Source of the DNA: Hydrogenophilales bacterium 28-61-23
Lineage (GTDB): Bacteria; Pseudomonadota; Gammaproteobacteria; Burkholderiales; Thiobacillaceae
Direction of reading: 5' to 3'
DNA length: 64,000 nucleotides
NCBI GenBank assembly: GCA_002281555.1
Contig: NCGJ01000001.1
Coordinates: 248,001 to 312,000 of the forward strand
The notes below the pieces were generated by a model. The model saw only the letters and a program-made list of their open reading frames with translations, had not been told where the DNA came from and did no database searches. Position numbers and translations under genes: made by a program. Positions 16,176 to 27,858 of the stretch are shown here, piece by piece (the stretch's first letter is position 1; each line of letters starts with the position of its first letter).

Positions 16176-16679
16176 GTGTCCGGCTATCGCATTCGGCCGC
16201 TGGATGCGGCCGTCGATAGCGGCACATTCCGTTGCGGGCAGGCCGCATTGGATAGTTATATCTGCCGCTATGCCTCCCAGGACGTTCGGCGTGGGGTGGC
16301 GCGGGTGTTCATCGCCAGCCCTGAGGACGCCCCTGGCCGGCTCTCTGGATTTTTCAGCCTCAGCGCCGGCAGTGTTCAGGCGACCGACCTGCCGGAAGCG
16401 CTTAGGCGTAAGCTGCCGCGTTATCCGATTCCCGTCGCGCTGCTGGGTCGACTTGCTGTGGACGTGACCTACCAGGGCAAGGGGCTGGGGTCCATCATGC
16501 TGGCCGATGCCTGCCAAAAAGTGGCACAAGCCAGTGCGATATTGGCCGTGGCCGGCATCATCGTCGATGCAAAGGATGACTCGGCTGCACAGTTCTACCA
16601 GCATTTTGGTTTTTTGCCGCTCCCGGGTGTGCCGGGGCGGTTGATGCTACCCAGCCGCCAGTTCATCCCAAGCCACTGA
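16176..16679 (+). CDS. GNAT acetyltransferase toxin (TacT-type)
   Basis: 167 residues from a GTG directly after the antitoxin stop. VDVTYQGKGLGSIMLADA is the acetyl-CoA binding motif A and AAQFYQHFGF the late motif of GNAT; FRCGQAALDSYICRYASQD is the usual TacT N-terminus. Members acetylate charged tRNA and stop translation. Confidence 0.92.
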   Translation: MSGYRIRPLDAAVDSGTFRCGQAALDSYICRYASQDVRRGVARVFIASPEDAPGRLSGFFSLSAGSVQATDLPEALRRKLPRYPIPVALLGRLAVDVTYQGKGLGSIMLADACQKVAQASAILAVAGIIVDAKDDSAAQFYQHFGFLPLPGVPGRLMLPSRQFIPSH

Positions 16680-17038
16680 GTTCGAACCATTCAGGGTAGG
16701 CAGATGTCGATGCCCAACGATGGTGTCGTACATTGGGCAAGGAGAAGTGAGCTGCCACGTGTAGGCACCGAGGGCACCACGGGTCCACGGACTAGGGTGC
16801 TGGGCGCTCCACGTCAGATTACAGGCGACTTTACAGTCGATTATAGTCGCCCGCCGAAAGCTGGCCCCGGGGTGGCGATTTGCACTCGTTTAAGCATCAA
16901 CTTAAATTTTAAGCGCCAAGTTAAACGGTGCGGCTCGACGTGCCAGGCAGGCCCCTTGGTTGAACTTGCCACTACAGGTTGAACAGCAGGTCTCGGGGCG
17001 GGCACCGTACGCGTCGGGGAATCGAACCCGGGTCCCTG

Positions 17039-17126
17039 ATAAAGCATAACTTGGCCAAAATACAACGAAATTTGGTTTGGACAGGTTATGCTTTATTCCG
17101 TCGCGAACGGCCAAGTTATGCTTTAT
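17039..17126. repeat. ATAAAGCATAAC repeat array
   Basis: ATAAAGCATAACTTGGCC at 17039-17056 is perfectly inverted as GGCCAAGTTATGCTTTAT at 17109-17126; a 12-bp copy, GTTATGCTTTAT, lies at 17085-17096. The 17039-17096 part forms an imperfect palindrome with an inner CCAAAA/ATTTGG pair. Confidence 0.65.
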
Positions 17127-17224
17127 AGACTGCCGGAAAAGGACTCTCAAACTGCCTAAAACGGCCACCAATTGATTGATTTCGTGGACATTTTTTACCT
17201 AACGGCACTTGCAATAACGACCGA

Positions 17225-17256
17225 CCCCGCCGCACGCCAGTGTTGGCGGGGTTTTT
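17225..17256 (+). terminator. rho-independent terminator
   Basis: CCCCGCC (17225-17231), loop, GGCGGGG (17245-17251), TTTTT. Confidence 0.7.
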
Positions 17257-17302
17257 CGCTTATGGCTTCCGGCAGCATTCGACTCTCGGTTACAGGTCGC
17301 CA

Positions 17303-17325
17303 GTTCAGTTCCTAGAGAACTGAAC
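17303..17325. promoter_or_regulatory. perfect 9-bp inverted repeat (operator-like)
   Basis: GTTCAGTTC, CTAGA, GAACTGAAC. It lies 30 nt before a short ORF at 17355 and has no T run, so an operator is likelier than a terminator. Confidence 0.45.
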
Positions 17326-17354
17326 CAGAGCGCAACCTAAGGATAACGGAGAGC

Positions 17355-17489
17355 ATGAAAACCACCCTTTGGCAGACGAAAAACCGAAGCAACCTCACTA
17401 TATCTTTAGCGATCTTCGCCCCTGCGTTTGGCGGGCCTGCGGGTTATGCCGATTCCACCCGATTGCGCCCGTTCGCCTTGGCCTGGTAG
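17355..17489 (+). CDS. short ORF, probably a truncated secreted-protein 5' end
   Basis: 44 codons preceded by a good ribosome site (ACGGAGAGC). It starts MKTTLWQTKNRSNLTISLAI and continues as a signal-peptide-like segment ending FGGPAGYADS. After that it runs into sequence antisense to the diguanylate cyclase 3' end and stops. I read it as the 5' remnant of an exported-protein gene cut off at this junction. Confidence 0.35.
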   Translation: MKTTLWQTKNRSNLTISLAIFAPAFGGPAGYADSTRLRPFALAW

Positions 17490-19750
17490 AGCGCCGTATC
17501 GGCGCGCGCCAGCGCGGCATCGGCCGAGGCATCGGCCGCGTGGAGCTGGCTCACGCCAATGCTGACGCTGACCCGCAACGTCTTGCCATCGAAGGCAATC
17601 GAGTCCGCCGCGACCTGCCGCCGCAAATTCTCGGCAAAATCCGTTGCGTTGGCGCGGTCGCTACCGAGCAGCAGGATGGCGAACTCCTCGCCACCCAGGC
17701 GTCCGGCCAGATCGGTCTTGCGCAGGCTGTTGCGCACCAGATCGGCGAAACGGCGCAAAACCGCGTCGCCCGCGGCGTGGCCATGGCTGTCGTTGACCTG
17801 CTTGAAATGGTCCAGGTCAAGCATCAGCAAGGCCGTGGCGGGTTCGCTGAAGCGTTGCAGGCGGGCCGCTTCCTGTTCCAGTTTGGCGAGGAAGTGGCGG
17901 CGGTTGGGCAGTCCGGTCAGCGGATCGGTGGTGGCCAGGTTGTGCAGTTCCGCTTCCAGGCGTTTGCGTGCGCTGATGTCCTGCTTGATGCCGACGAAAT
18001 GACGAATCGCGCCCGCTTCGTCGAGCACCGGCGCGATGATCAACTCTTCGTTGTAGAGGCTGCCATCTCGCTTTTTGTTGACGATTTCACCGCGCCATAT
18101 CTCGCCGGACATGATGGTTTGCCACATGGCCTGGTAGAAAGCTTGATCTTGCAGGCCGGACTTGAACAGTTCGCCCGGTCGTCGGCCCGAGGTTTCCTCG
18201 CGGCTGTAACCGGTCAAGGTCTCGAACGCCGGGTTGACCCATTCGATATGGGCCTCGGGGTCGGTGATGACGATGCCGTTGGCGACCGCCTCCAGCGCCG
18301 AGACCAACAACCTGTCGCGGGCCTGGGCAGCCTGGCGCTGGCTGATATCGTGAAACGCCACCACCGCGCCAACGCGGACACCGGCACGTTCGATCGGCGC
18401 GACCGTCATCTCGACCGCAAAGCCGCCGCCATCCTTGCGGAAGAACCATTCTTCGCCGCGCCGGACCTGGCCGTCTTGCAGAGTGAGGTAGATCGGGCAC
18501 AAAGCGTGTTCGTAGATTTCGCCATCCGGGCGATGGTGGTGGATCAGGCTGTGTTGATCCTGGCCCAGCAATTCCTCATTCCGGTAGCCGAGCATGGCCA
18601 GGGCGGCCGGGTTGACGAAGGAGCAGCAACCTTCCAGGTCGACCCCATAGACGCCCTCGCCCAGCGCGGCCAACAGTTGCCGGCGCTCATCGGCCAGGCG
18701 CTGTTCCTGCAGACGTAATTGTTTTTGCCGGGCCGCCAGCATGAACAGCAGAATGACGATGGCGCCGCCGCCGCCGGCGGTCAGGGAAATGCCCAGCCAG
18801 TGCTTGTTCAGGATGTCCTGCCAGGTGAAATCGGGCGCTTGGTCGAACGGCGGCAGCCGGAGTTCCTGCAACATGATCCGAACCGGCTCGTAATCGGTCG
18901 GAATGACCCAGCCGTGGTAGTGCCCCAGGCGGGTGGCCGGGTGATCGGCTTGCAACGAGAACAAGGCCGTGGAAACCACCTGGGCCAGGTGATCGTCGAC
19001 GCCGGGCATGGCCGCGATGGCCCATTCCGGGTAGAGCCGGGTCGATAGCAGGAAGGGGAAGCCGGGGGGGTGCTGACGGTTCAGTACGGTGATCTGCCCG
19101 GCATCGATGCGGCCGGCCCGGATCAGCGACTCGATCACGCCGGTGCGGACGAAACCGGCGTCCGCGCGGCCGTCCAGCACCGCCTTGAGCACGGTATCGT
19201 GCGGCATGTCGGTGATCAGCAGATTGAGGTTGCCGGATATCGAAACCCCGTTCCGGGCCATTTCGTAGGCTTGCATCTGGTAACCGCCGAAGGAGCCGGT
19301 GTCCGGCGTGGCGACGGTTTTGCCCTTGAGGTCGGCCAGTTTTGCGATGTCCTTACGGCCCGCGCGGGTGAAGATGACGCCGCCGAAGTGGGTCAGCGGC
19401 AGTCCATTGTCCAGTTCGACCAGCGTGGCCAGCGGTGAGGACAGCCCATTGCGCCTGGTCATCAGCACATAGTGGGCGGGGTTGGTGAGGACGAAATCGA
19501 CTCGCCGTTGCTGGATCGCCGCTTCCAGTTCCGAGTAAGTCATCGCCTCCAGAACAACGCGATGACCGGTTTGCGCGGTCAGGTAGTCGGCAGTGGGCTG
19601 CCAGCGCGCCAGGGTTTCCGGCTTGGGGCGGTAGGCGAGCACGCCGAGGGTGACTGGCACTTCGGTGGCGTGCACGACGGCGAGTGGCCACAGGCCGATC
19701 AAGATCAGAAGCCAGATCCGGCCTCGCGCGCAGAGAAAGATGAACTTCAT
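17444..19750 (-). CDS. diguanylate cyclase with PhnD-like sensor and two PAS domains
   Basis: 768 residues. A signal segment is followed by a PhnD-type periplasmic binding domain (VPVTLGVLAYRPKPETLARWQPTADYL, residues about 30-290), a membrane helix (AIVILLFMLAARQ, about 335), two PAS domains (LLAALGEGVYGVDLEG; LLVSALEAVANGIVITDPEA) and a C-terminal GGDEF domain. The active loop is GRLGGEEFAILLLG, and RKTD lies five residues before GGEEF, so product inhibition (I-site) should be intact. No EAL domain. It makes c-di-GMP in response to a periplasmic ligand, perhaps an oxyanion as PhnD folds bind phosphonate or arsenite/phosphite. Neighbours give no hint of the ligand. Confidence 0.92.
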   Translation of the reverse strand: MKFIFLCARGRIWLLILIGLWPLAVVHATEVPVTLGVLAYRPKPETLARWQPTADYLTAQTGHRVVLEAMTYSELEAAIQQRRVDFVLTNPAHYVLMTRRNGLSSPLATLVELDNGLPLTHFGGVIFTRAGRKDIAKLADLKGKTVATPDTGSFGGYQMQAYEMARNGVSISGNLNLLITDMPHDTVLKAVLDGRADAGFVRTGVIESLIRAGRIDAGQITVLNRQHPPGFPFLLSTRLYPEWAIAAMPGVDDHLAQVVSTALFSLQADHPATRLGHYHGWVIPTDYEPVRIMLQELRLPPFDQAPDFTWQDILNKHWLGISLTAGGGGAIVILLFMLAARQKQLRLQEQRLADERRQLLAALGEGVYGVDLEGCCSFVNPAALAMLGYRNEELLGQDQHSLIHHHRPDGEIYEHALCPIYLTLQDGQVRRGEEWFFRKDGGGFAVEMTVAPIERAGVRVGAVVAFHDISQRQAAQARDRLLVSALEAVANGIVITDPEAHIEWVNPAFETLTGYSREETSGRRPGELFKSGLQDQAFYQAMWQTIMSGEIWRGEIVNKKRDGSLYNEELIIAPVLDEAGAIRHFVGIKQDISARKRLEAELHNLATTDPLTGLPNRRHFLAKLEQEAARLQRFSEPATALLMLDLDHFKQVNDSHGHAAGDAVLRRFADLVRNSLRKTDLAGRLGGEEFAILLLGSDRANATDFAENLRRQVAADSIAFDGKTLRVSVSIGVSQLHAADASADAALARADTALYQAKANGRNRVESA

Positions 19751-20068
19751 GGTCGGTCCGTGTAGCTTGGAACGTGCTTGCTTTTATTACTAAAGGTATA
19801 GGGTTATCGAGCAAGGACAGAATAATCGCTTCGGCACATAGCGTCGCGTAAAAATGTTGGGAAACGCATACACATGGAGCGCCCGGCCAGGGCCGAGTAA
19901 TAGCGTGCTCTGGCGCAGCCAAACGCACGATCCTGGCTGAACTCGAATTGCACCAAGCCGCCGCATGGCGCGCGGAACACGACATCGAGCCGATGTGGCG
20001 CCGGAAGAGGAGCGGCGGTAGACCCACGGGCGACATGGACGGCGCTCATTCCCTTGGCCGCGTGTACT
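19751..20068. other. region upstream of the cyclase gene
   Basis: It must contain the cyclase promoter (minus). A weak minus-strand frame (19804-20049) is listed separately. Its start region (near 20050-20068) still resembles the sequence that follows the second zinc-ribbon copy, so it is also the edge of a segmental duplication. Confidence 0.4.
19804..20049 (-). CDS. doubtful 81-aa ORF after the first zinc ribbon
   Basis: Frame starting MSAVHVARGSTAAPLPAPHR. It occupies the position where the CorA-like gene begins after the second module copy, but its sequence is not CorA-like. It may be non-coding. Confidence 0.25.
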   Translation of the reverse strand: MSAVHVARGSTAAPLPAPHRLDVVFRAPCGGLVQFEFSQDRAFGCARARYYSALAGRSMCMRFPTFLRDAMCRSDYSVLAR

Positions 20069-20245
20069 TTAGCGCCCGTGCCGTACACGCAGGGTGTAGG
20101 CGTCATGGTGTTGTTTTCGAACTCGGCGGCGGCGTTCCAGCTCGCAGACGCAAGAGCAACAGAGCTGGCGACCCCAGGCCACCGACTGGTGCGCCGGGGT
20201 CACCGCATGCGCCTTGCCACAGACCGGACAAACGTGGAGCATCAT
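20069..20245 (-). CDS. 58-aa zinc-ribbon protein, module copy 1
   Basis: MMLHVCPVCGKAHAVTP at the start gives CPVCG, and LCCSCVCELERRRR supplies the second cysteine pair, a compact zinc ribbon followed by a very basic segment (RRRRVRKQHH). It begins 13 nt after the stop of the upstream partner and has GGCAGGAA as ribosome site. A 51/58 identical copy lies at 25623-25799. Likely nucleic-acid or protein binding; function unknown. Confidence 0.7.
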   Translation of the reverse strand: MMLHVCPVCGKAHAVTPAHQSVAWGRQLCCSCVCELERRRRVRKQHHDAYTLRVRHGR

Positions 20246-20258
20246 CGGGTTCCTGCCG

Positions 20259-20600
20259 TCAGATGGCACGTTCAGCATAGCGGGCGAGATCCGACACGGC
20301 GGAAATGTTCTGCGCCGAAACCAGGAATACCTCGCGGCCACGCGGCACGCCGACCGCCAGGGCCAGACCGAGGGCGGCGGCGCCCGCGGTGGCTACGGCC
20401 AGGCGCATGGGCGTCTGCCAGTCAGTCAGGTAGCTGAGCAGGGCTGCGGTGCCGAGAGGGCCGGCCGGGAAGCGGCCGTGGGCGATCTCACGGCCAGTCG
20501 CACGCGCAGCCACCTGGATGTCTTCGCCCACGAGGGCGACACCGATGCAGATCGTGTCGGTATGCGTGGGAGGTTCTTCTGCAAGCTGGTTCGTGTACAT
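20259..20600 (-). CDS. RNase-H-fold-like protein resembling an inactive IS110 transposase domain, copy 1
   Basis: 113 residues, with AGGAG before the ATG. The order CIGVALVGEDIQVAA, REIAHGRFPAGPLGTAALLSYL, PMRLAVATAGAAALGLALAVG, GREVFLVSAQ, DLARYAERAI follows the N-terminal DEDD domain of IS110-type transposases (VGIDVAKxxLDVA, xGxxALLxxL, xxxLEATGGxExxLAxALAxxG, PVxVVNPxQ, DFARA). The first Asp (GID) is Ala here and the Glu of LEAT is Val/Ala, so catalysis is unlikely. No C-terminal Tnp domain. Preceded by a KdpE-like box at 20646. Confidence 0.6.
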   Translation of the reverse strand: MYTNQLAEEPPTHTDTICIGVALVGEDIQVAARATGREIAHGRFPAGPLGTAALLSYLTDWQTPMRLAVATAGAAALGLALAVGVPRGREVFLVSAQNISAVSDLARYAERAI

Positions 20601-20645
20601 GTCATCTCCTGTTGGTTGGGATGAATGTCAGTCATCTTTCTGTCA

Positions 20646-20664
20646 CATCAAAAAACCGTAAAGA
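20646..20664 (-). promoter_or_regulatory. KdpE-like 19-bp box, site A
   Basis: Plus strand CATCAAAA, AAC, CGTAAAGA, 46 nt upstream of the module-1 start. Confidence 0.6.
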
Positions 20665-20884
20665 TTGGACGCCGCGGTGTTAAGACTCGGTAACGGTCCA
20701 GGCTTGTGGCTTCAGCATGGATGCATCCCGCCCGCTGTCACAGAATGCCGCGAAAGAAGGCTGTCTATTGATCCGGTTGCTCAGGAAATTCTGAAAGCGA
20801 CTAAAGAGAGGCCGTGTGCGGCATCCCTGCGCCGCATATTCTGCGGTGCAGGGAGCCCGACCCGAAGTGACTTCAGGTCAAGCC

Positions 20885-24003
<3,119 letters not shown>

Positions 24004-25622
24004 GAGACCGCCACGCCGATGCCGACGCGGCCCTCGGCCAATGCTTCGAGGAAATCAGAGAGGGGTTTGGATTTGGCGACTGTGAACAAGGTCAGTGCCG
24101 AGGCAGTCAGCAAGACGGCAAGGAAATAACCGAGCTTCGCCCCGAACGGAGCGTCGGCCGCAGCAATCAGGTTCATGCCAAGGAAACCGGCGGCCACCGT
24201 GCCGATCAGGCCGAAGGTGGTGACCACGGTGAGCCGCACCACGGTGTTCGACTGGCGGCGCTGTGTATCGCTTTCCAGATATTGGCTCATGTCCCGCATC
24301 TCCTCCTTGACGTCCTGGTATTTGGCATCGTTGCCCAGATGCGCTGAACTGCGCTGGAACAGTCCCTGCAGCTGGGCGCGTTCGGACAGTTCGTGGAACC
24401 AGTAGCGGTGGGTGAAGCGCAGAAAGGCTTCGAAGGTGTCCCGGATCCGTTTCCTGAAGCGCAGTTGCGACTTGGCGTCGCGGATGTCCAGGTCATTGAT
24501 GGCATCCACCATCCGGTCGGAAAAGACCAGCAGCGCGGCCCGGTGAAAATGCGCGATCAGGAAGAGCAACAGGAACTGGTGCCGGAACTGGGCCAGCAGC
24601 CCATGCACCTCGTTGCGGAAATACCTTGAACGGGCATCGCCGACCACCATCAAGGTGTTACCCGTGCACATGACGCGGGTGTTGGGGCCGCTGTCGCTGA
24701 CTGTCCAGTAGCGGTCGTCACAGTAGCGCGCCTCGAACTCCGCCACCACCGGATCCCGGAGGGGTAGAGTGTCGCCGGGACGAAAAGCGTTGATGAGGCC
24801 GAGATGGATGAAATCCTCGGGCGTCAGGCTGCGGGGATCGTCCAGGGCCAGGTAGGCCATCACCGGCATGCGATGGTATTCGAGCTGGCGATAACGGACC
24901 GCCCCCGCCTCATCGGCGTGCTCAAGCACCAGGGGCCGCAGCAGGAACGCCCAGTGGGAGGCGATGCAGGGGGCGCGATGCTCACACACGAAGGACAGGA
25001 ATTTCTCGCGGTTCTCGGAATCGGAGGTGGCCAGCACTTCTCCATTCGCGCCCAGCCATTCCGTCCGATAGGCGTTATGTACGCCCTGGCCGGTTTCGTC
25101 CCAGCCCGACGGGTAGGCGCGCCCAAAGCGGTGCAGCAGTTCCAGTGCGGTGTCCCAGGGCAGGTCATCCGCCTGAATCTCCACTTTGAGAAAAACCACA
25201 TCGATGTCGAAGAAGAAGTGCAGATCGACATGGGCTACGTTCAGCAGGATGGGGGTGTCACCGGGCCGCAACGTGATGCGCAGACCGGTCACGTCCCTGC
25301 GGCGGAATGCCAGCATGGGGGAATCGCTCGGCGCATCGTCCGGCCGGCCCCCTCGGGAACGACTTTCGCCGTAGAGAAAGCGCTGCACATAGGGCAGAAA
25401 GGCCACGAACTCCTTGTATTGCCGTTCCTGGGATTCGATCGGGTCATTGCTGACATCGCATTCGACCCTGCTCCAGGGGCTGTCTCCTCGCTCCAGGATG
25501 CCCCAGGGGTTCCCCAGTTCTTCATTGGAGGACTGGACTTCGAGTTGCAGGGGCCAGAGCAGAATCTGGCGAAAATGTCGGATCAGACGGCTTTCGTTCA
25601 TGGGCATGGGCTGAGTGTACTT

Positions 25623-25799
25623 TCAGCGCCCGTGTTGTACTCGCAGGACGTAGACGTCATGGTGTTGTTTTCGCACGCGGCGGCGGCGTTCCACCTCGCA
25701 GACGCAAGAGCAGCAGAGCTGGCGACCCCAGGCCACCGACTGGTACGCCGGGGTCACCGCATGCGTCTTGCCACAGACTGGACAAACGTGGAGCGTCAT
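25623..25799 (-). CDS. 58-aa zinc-ribbon protein, module copy 2
   Basis: MTLHVCPVCGKTHAV and LCCSCVCEVERRRR give the same two cysteine pairs as copy 1; seven of 58 residues differ. It begins 13 nt after the partner's stop and ends 15 nt before the CorA-like gene. The sequence just downstream still matches copy 1 before diverging. Confidence 0.7.
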   Translation of the reverse strand: MTLHVCPVCGKTHAVTPAYQSVAWGRQLCCSCVCEVERRRRVRKQHHDVYVLRVQHGR

Positions 25800-25812
25800 T
25801 GGATTTCTGCCG

Positions 25813-26172
25813 TCAGATGGCACGTTCAGCATAGCGGGCGAGGTCCGACGCGGCATAAACGGTCTGTGTGGTCTGCGCCGAAACCAGGAACACCTCCCGC
25901 CCGTGCGGCGCACCGACTGCCAGGGCCAGGCCGAGGGCGGCGGCGCCAGCGGTGGCCACGGCCAAGCGCATGGGTGTCTGCCAGTCGGCCAGGTAGCTGA
26001 GCAGGGCTGCAGTGCCGAGGGGGCCGGCCGGGAAGCGGCCGTGGGCGATCTCACAGCCGCTGGCGCGGGTCGCCACCTGGATGTCTGCACCCACGAGGGC
26101 GATACCGATGCAGACCTTGTCTTCGGTCAAAGGCCACGAGGGGGGTTCCTGTTCTTGTCGAGAGATAGTCAT
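25813..26172 (-). CDS. RNase-H-fold-like inactive IS110-type protein, copy 2
   Basis: 119 residues. KVCIGIALVGADIQVATRASG and PMRLAVATAGAAALGLALAVG repeat copy 1 with small changes and an extra QTTQTVYA insert. The catalytic Asp and Glu are again absent. The N-terminal 20 residues differ from copy 1, so both N-termini seem free to vary. First gene of a three-gene unit with the zinc ribbon and the CorA-like protein. Confidence 0.6.
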   Translation of the reverse strand: MTISRQEQEPPSWPLTEDKVCIGIALVGADIQVATRASGCEIAHGRFPAGPLGTAALLSYLADWQTPMRLAVATAGAAALGLALAVGAPHGREVFLVSAQTTQTVYAASDLARYAERAI

Positions 26173-26215
26173 GTCAGCTCCTGTAGTTACGGTGATGTCA
26201 GCCTAGTGCTAGCCA

Positions 26216-26234
26216 CATTAAAACGACGTAAAGA
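26216..26234. promoter_or_regulatory. KdpE-like 19-bp box, site B
   Basis: CATTAAAA, CGA, CGTAAAGA on the plus strand. It lies in the divergent region between module copy 2 (44 nt to its start) and kdpD, so it could serve both. On the minus strand a TAGGCT follows 10 nt after the box. Confidence 0.6.
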
Positions 26235-26361
26235 TTGGCCGCAGTTGCGTTAAGGAAGTGCTGAATCACGAATATATGGACAACAGGATGACTGCGTATT
26301 TCTACGTTTTTTTTACCCTCGTTCAGTTAGCCTGCTGTCGAAATCAACCGAGGAATGCCCG

Positions 26362-27858
26362 ATGACCTGTGGAAAAGCCGCAAGTGCGCCTTTTTTGTCA
26401 GCCTATCCGAAGGCCATTGCCGCTTGCGCACTGACCACCGCCCTGGCCATGCCCCTGCGCCACTATCTGGACCTGGCGAACATCGTCATGCTGTTCCTGC
26501 TGGTGACCTTCCTGACCGCGCTCAAACTTGGCCGGGGGCCAGCGGTGGTATCGGCGGTGCTGGGGGTGGCGCTGTTCGATTACATCTTCGTGCCGCCGCA
26601 TCTGGCCTTTATTCCCACCGACGCCCAGTACGTGGTGATGCTGGTGGTGATGCTGGCGGTGGCTCTGGTGACCGGCCAATTGACAGCCGGCGCGCGGGAA
26701 CAGGCGGAACTGGCCTGTCGCCGAGAGGAGCAGACCCGGCGCCTGTATCAACTGGCGCGGGATTTGGCGGGCGTACTTTCCCGCTGGGACATGCAACGCG
26801 CGCTGGACGACTATCTGCGGCACAGCGGCTATCGGGCCATGCTGTACCTCCTTGATGCCGGTGGGGAGACGACAACGCCCGCAGCGGAACCGCATTTGGC
26901 CGAATACATCGACGCGACCATGCGCCGTGGCGAGCCGATCGAGGGCGAAGCGGCGGCGCCTGCCCTGTTCATTCCCCTCAAGACCCCGGCCCGCATCAGC
27001 GGCGTCATGGTGGTAACCGCCTCCGGCCCGGCCACCCCCCCACCCATGCAGGAACGCGAGCTGTTCCAGGTCGTGGCATCCCTTGCCGCCATCACGGTCG
27101 AGCGCCTGCATGCCGCCGACGAGGTCCAGGCATCCCGTGATCAGGTCGCTTCGGAGCGCCTGCGTGCCTCCATCCTGTCGGCCTTGTCGCACGACCTGCG
27201 TACACCGCTCACCGCACTGGTCGGGATGACGGATTCGCTCGCCCTGTCCGATGCGCGACCGGCGGTCGGGCCGTCCCCTGAGGCGTTGGCGGCCATCCGC
27301 GATCAGGCCAGGAGCATCGGCCACATGGTGACAAATCTGTTGGACATGGCTCGGTTCTATGCCGGCAATGTCAGCCTGCGCAAGGAGTGGCAGCTTTTCG
27401 ACGACGTGATAGGTGCCAGCCTGCGGCAACTACATGCCGCCCACCCTGGTCATCCAGTACGGACACGCCTGGCTCCAGATCTGCCGCTGGTCGAATTCGA
27501 CGCGGTGCTGATGGAACGGGTGTTGGGCAACCTGCTGGAGAACGCCGTCAAGTACGCGCCGACGGAGTCGGCCATCGAGGTAGAGGCCTGGTTGGATGGC
27601 AGCCACGCTTGTCTGGCGGTGAGCGACCGGGGGCCAGGTTTCCCGCCACTGCAGATCGAGCAGATGTTCGGCCTGTTCGAACGGGGCAATCCGGAATCGC
27701 CCCGGCCCGGCGTCGGCCTGGGGCTGGCCATCTGCCGCGCCATCGTCGAGGCCCATGGCGGCGATATTCGGGCCAAGAATCGCGCCGAAGGCGGCGCCCG
27801 CGTCACCATCCGCCTACCGCTCGGGTCGCCGCCGGCCTTCGAGGAGGAGATGGAATGA
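26362..27858 (+). CDS. kdpD: short KdpD sensor kinase
   Basis: 498 residues. It starts with four membrane segments of the DUF4118/KdpD type (IAACALTTALAMPL, IVMLFLLVTFL, VVSAVLGVALFDYIF, VMLVVMLAVALVTG), then a GAF-like domain and a kinase core: H-box SALSHDLRTPL (about 275), N-box LLENAVKYAP and G-boxes GPGFP and GVGLGLAICRAIVEAHGG. The N-terminal KdpD and USP domains (about 390 residues in full-length KdpD) are absent, with no room for them upstream. It should sense potassium shortage or turgor and phosphorylate KdpE. Overlaps kdpE by 4 nt. Confidence 0.9.
   Translation: MTCGKAASAPFLSAYPKAIAACALTTALAMPLRHYLDLANIVMLFLLVTFLTALKLGRGPAVVSAVLGVALFDYIFVPPHLAFIPTDAQYVVMLVVMLAVALVTGQLTAGAREQAELACRREEQTRRLYQLARDLAGVLSRWDMQRALDDYLRHSGYRAMLYLLDAGGETTTPAAEPHLAEYIDATMRRGEPIEGEAAAPALFIPLKTPARISGVMVVTASGPATPPPMQERELFQVVASLAAITVERLHAADEVQASRDQVASERLRASILSALSHDLRTPLTALVGMTDSLALSDARPAVGPSPEALAAIRDQARSIGHMVTNLLDMARFYAGNVSLRKEWQLFDDVIGASLRQLHAAHPGHPVRTRLAPDLPLVEFDAVLMERVLGNLLENAVKYAPTESAIEVEAWLDGSHACLAVSDRGPGFPPLQIEQMFGLFERGNPESPRPGVGLGLAICRAIVEAHGGDIRAKNRAEGGARVTIRLPLGSPPAFEEEME

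Larger units (their letters stand above)
16680..17260. other. palindrome-rich gene-free stretch
   Basis: No gene. It contains several inverted repeats (GGCGACT/AGTCGCC near 16824-16853), an inverted tRNA T-arm-like GGGAATCGAACCC at 17017-17029, the triple repeat listed below and a terminator near 17225. Confidence 0.5.

Noticed and set aside
16999-17040. Possible tRNA 3' end on minus
   Set aside because: T-stem has a mismatch and no other tRNA arms can be drawn.
17039-17096. Integron attC site
   Set aside because: The outer GCATAAC/GTTATGC does not fit the RYYYAAC/GTTRRRY consensus and no integron integrase is present; kept only as an unexplained repeat.
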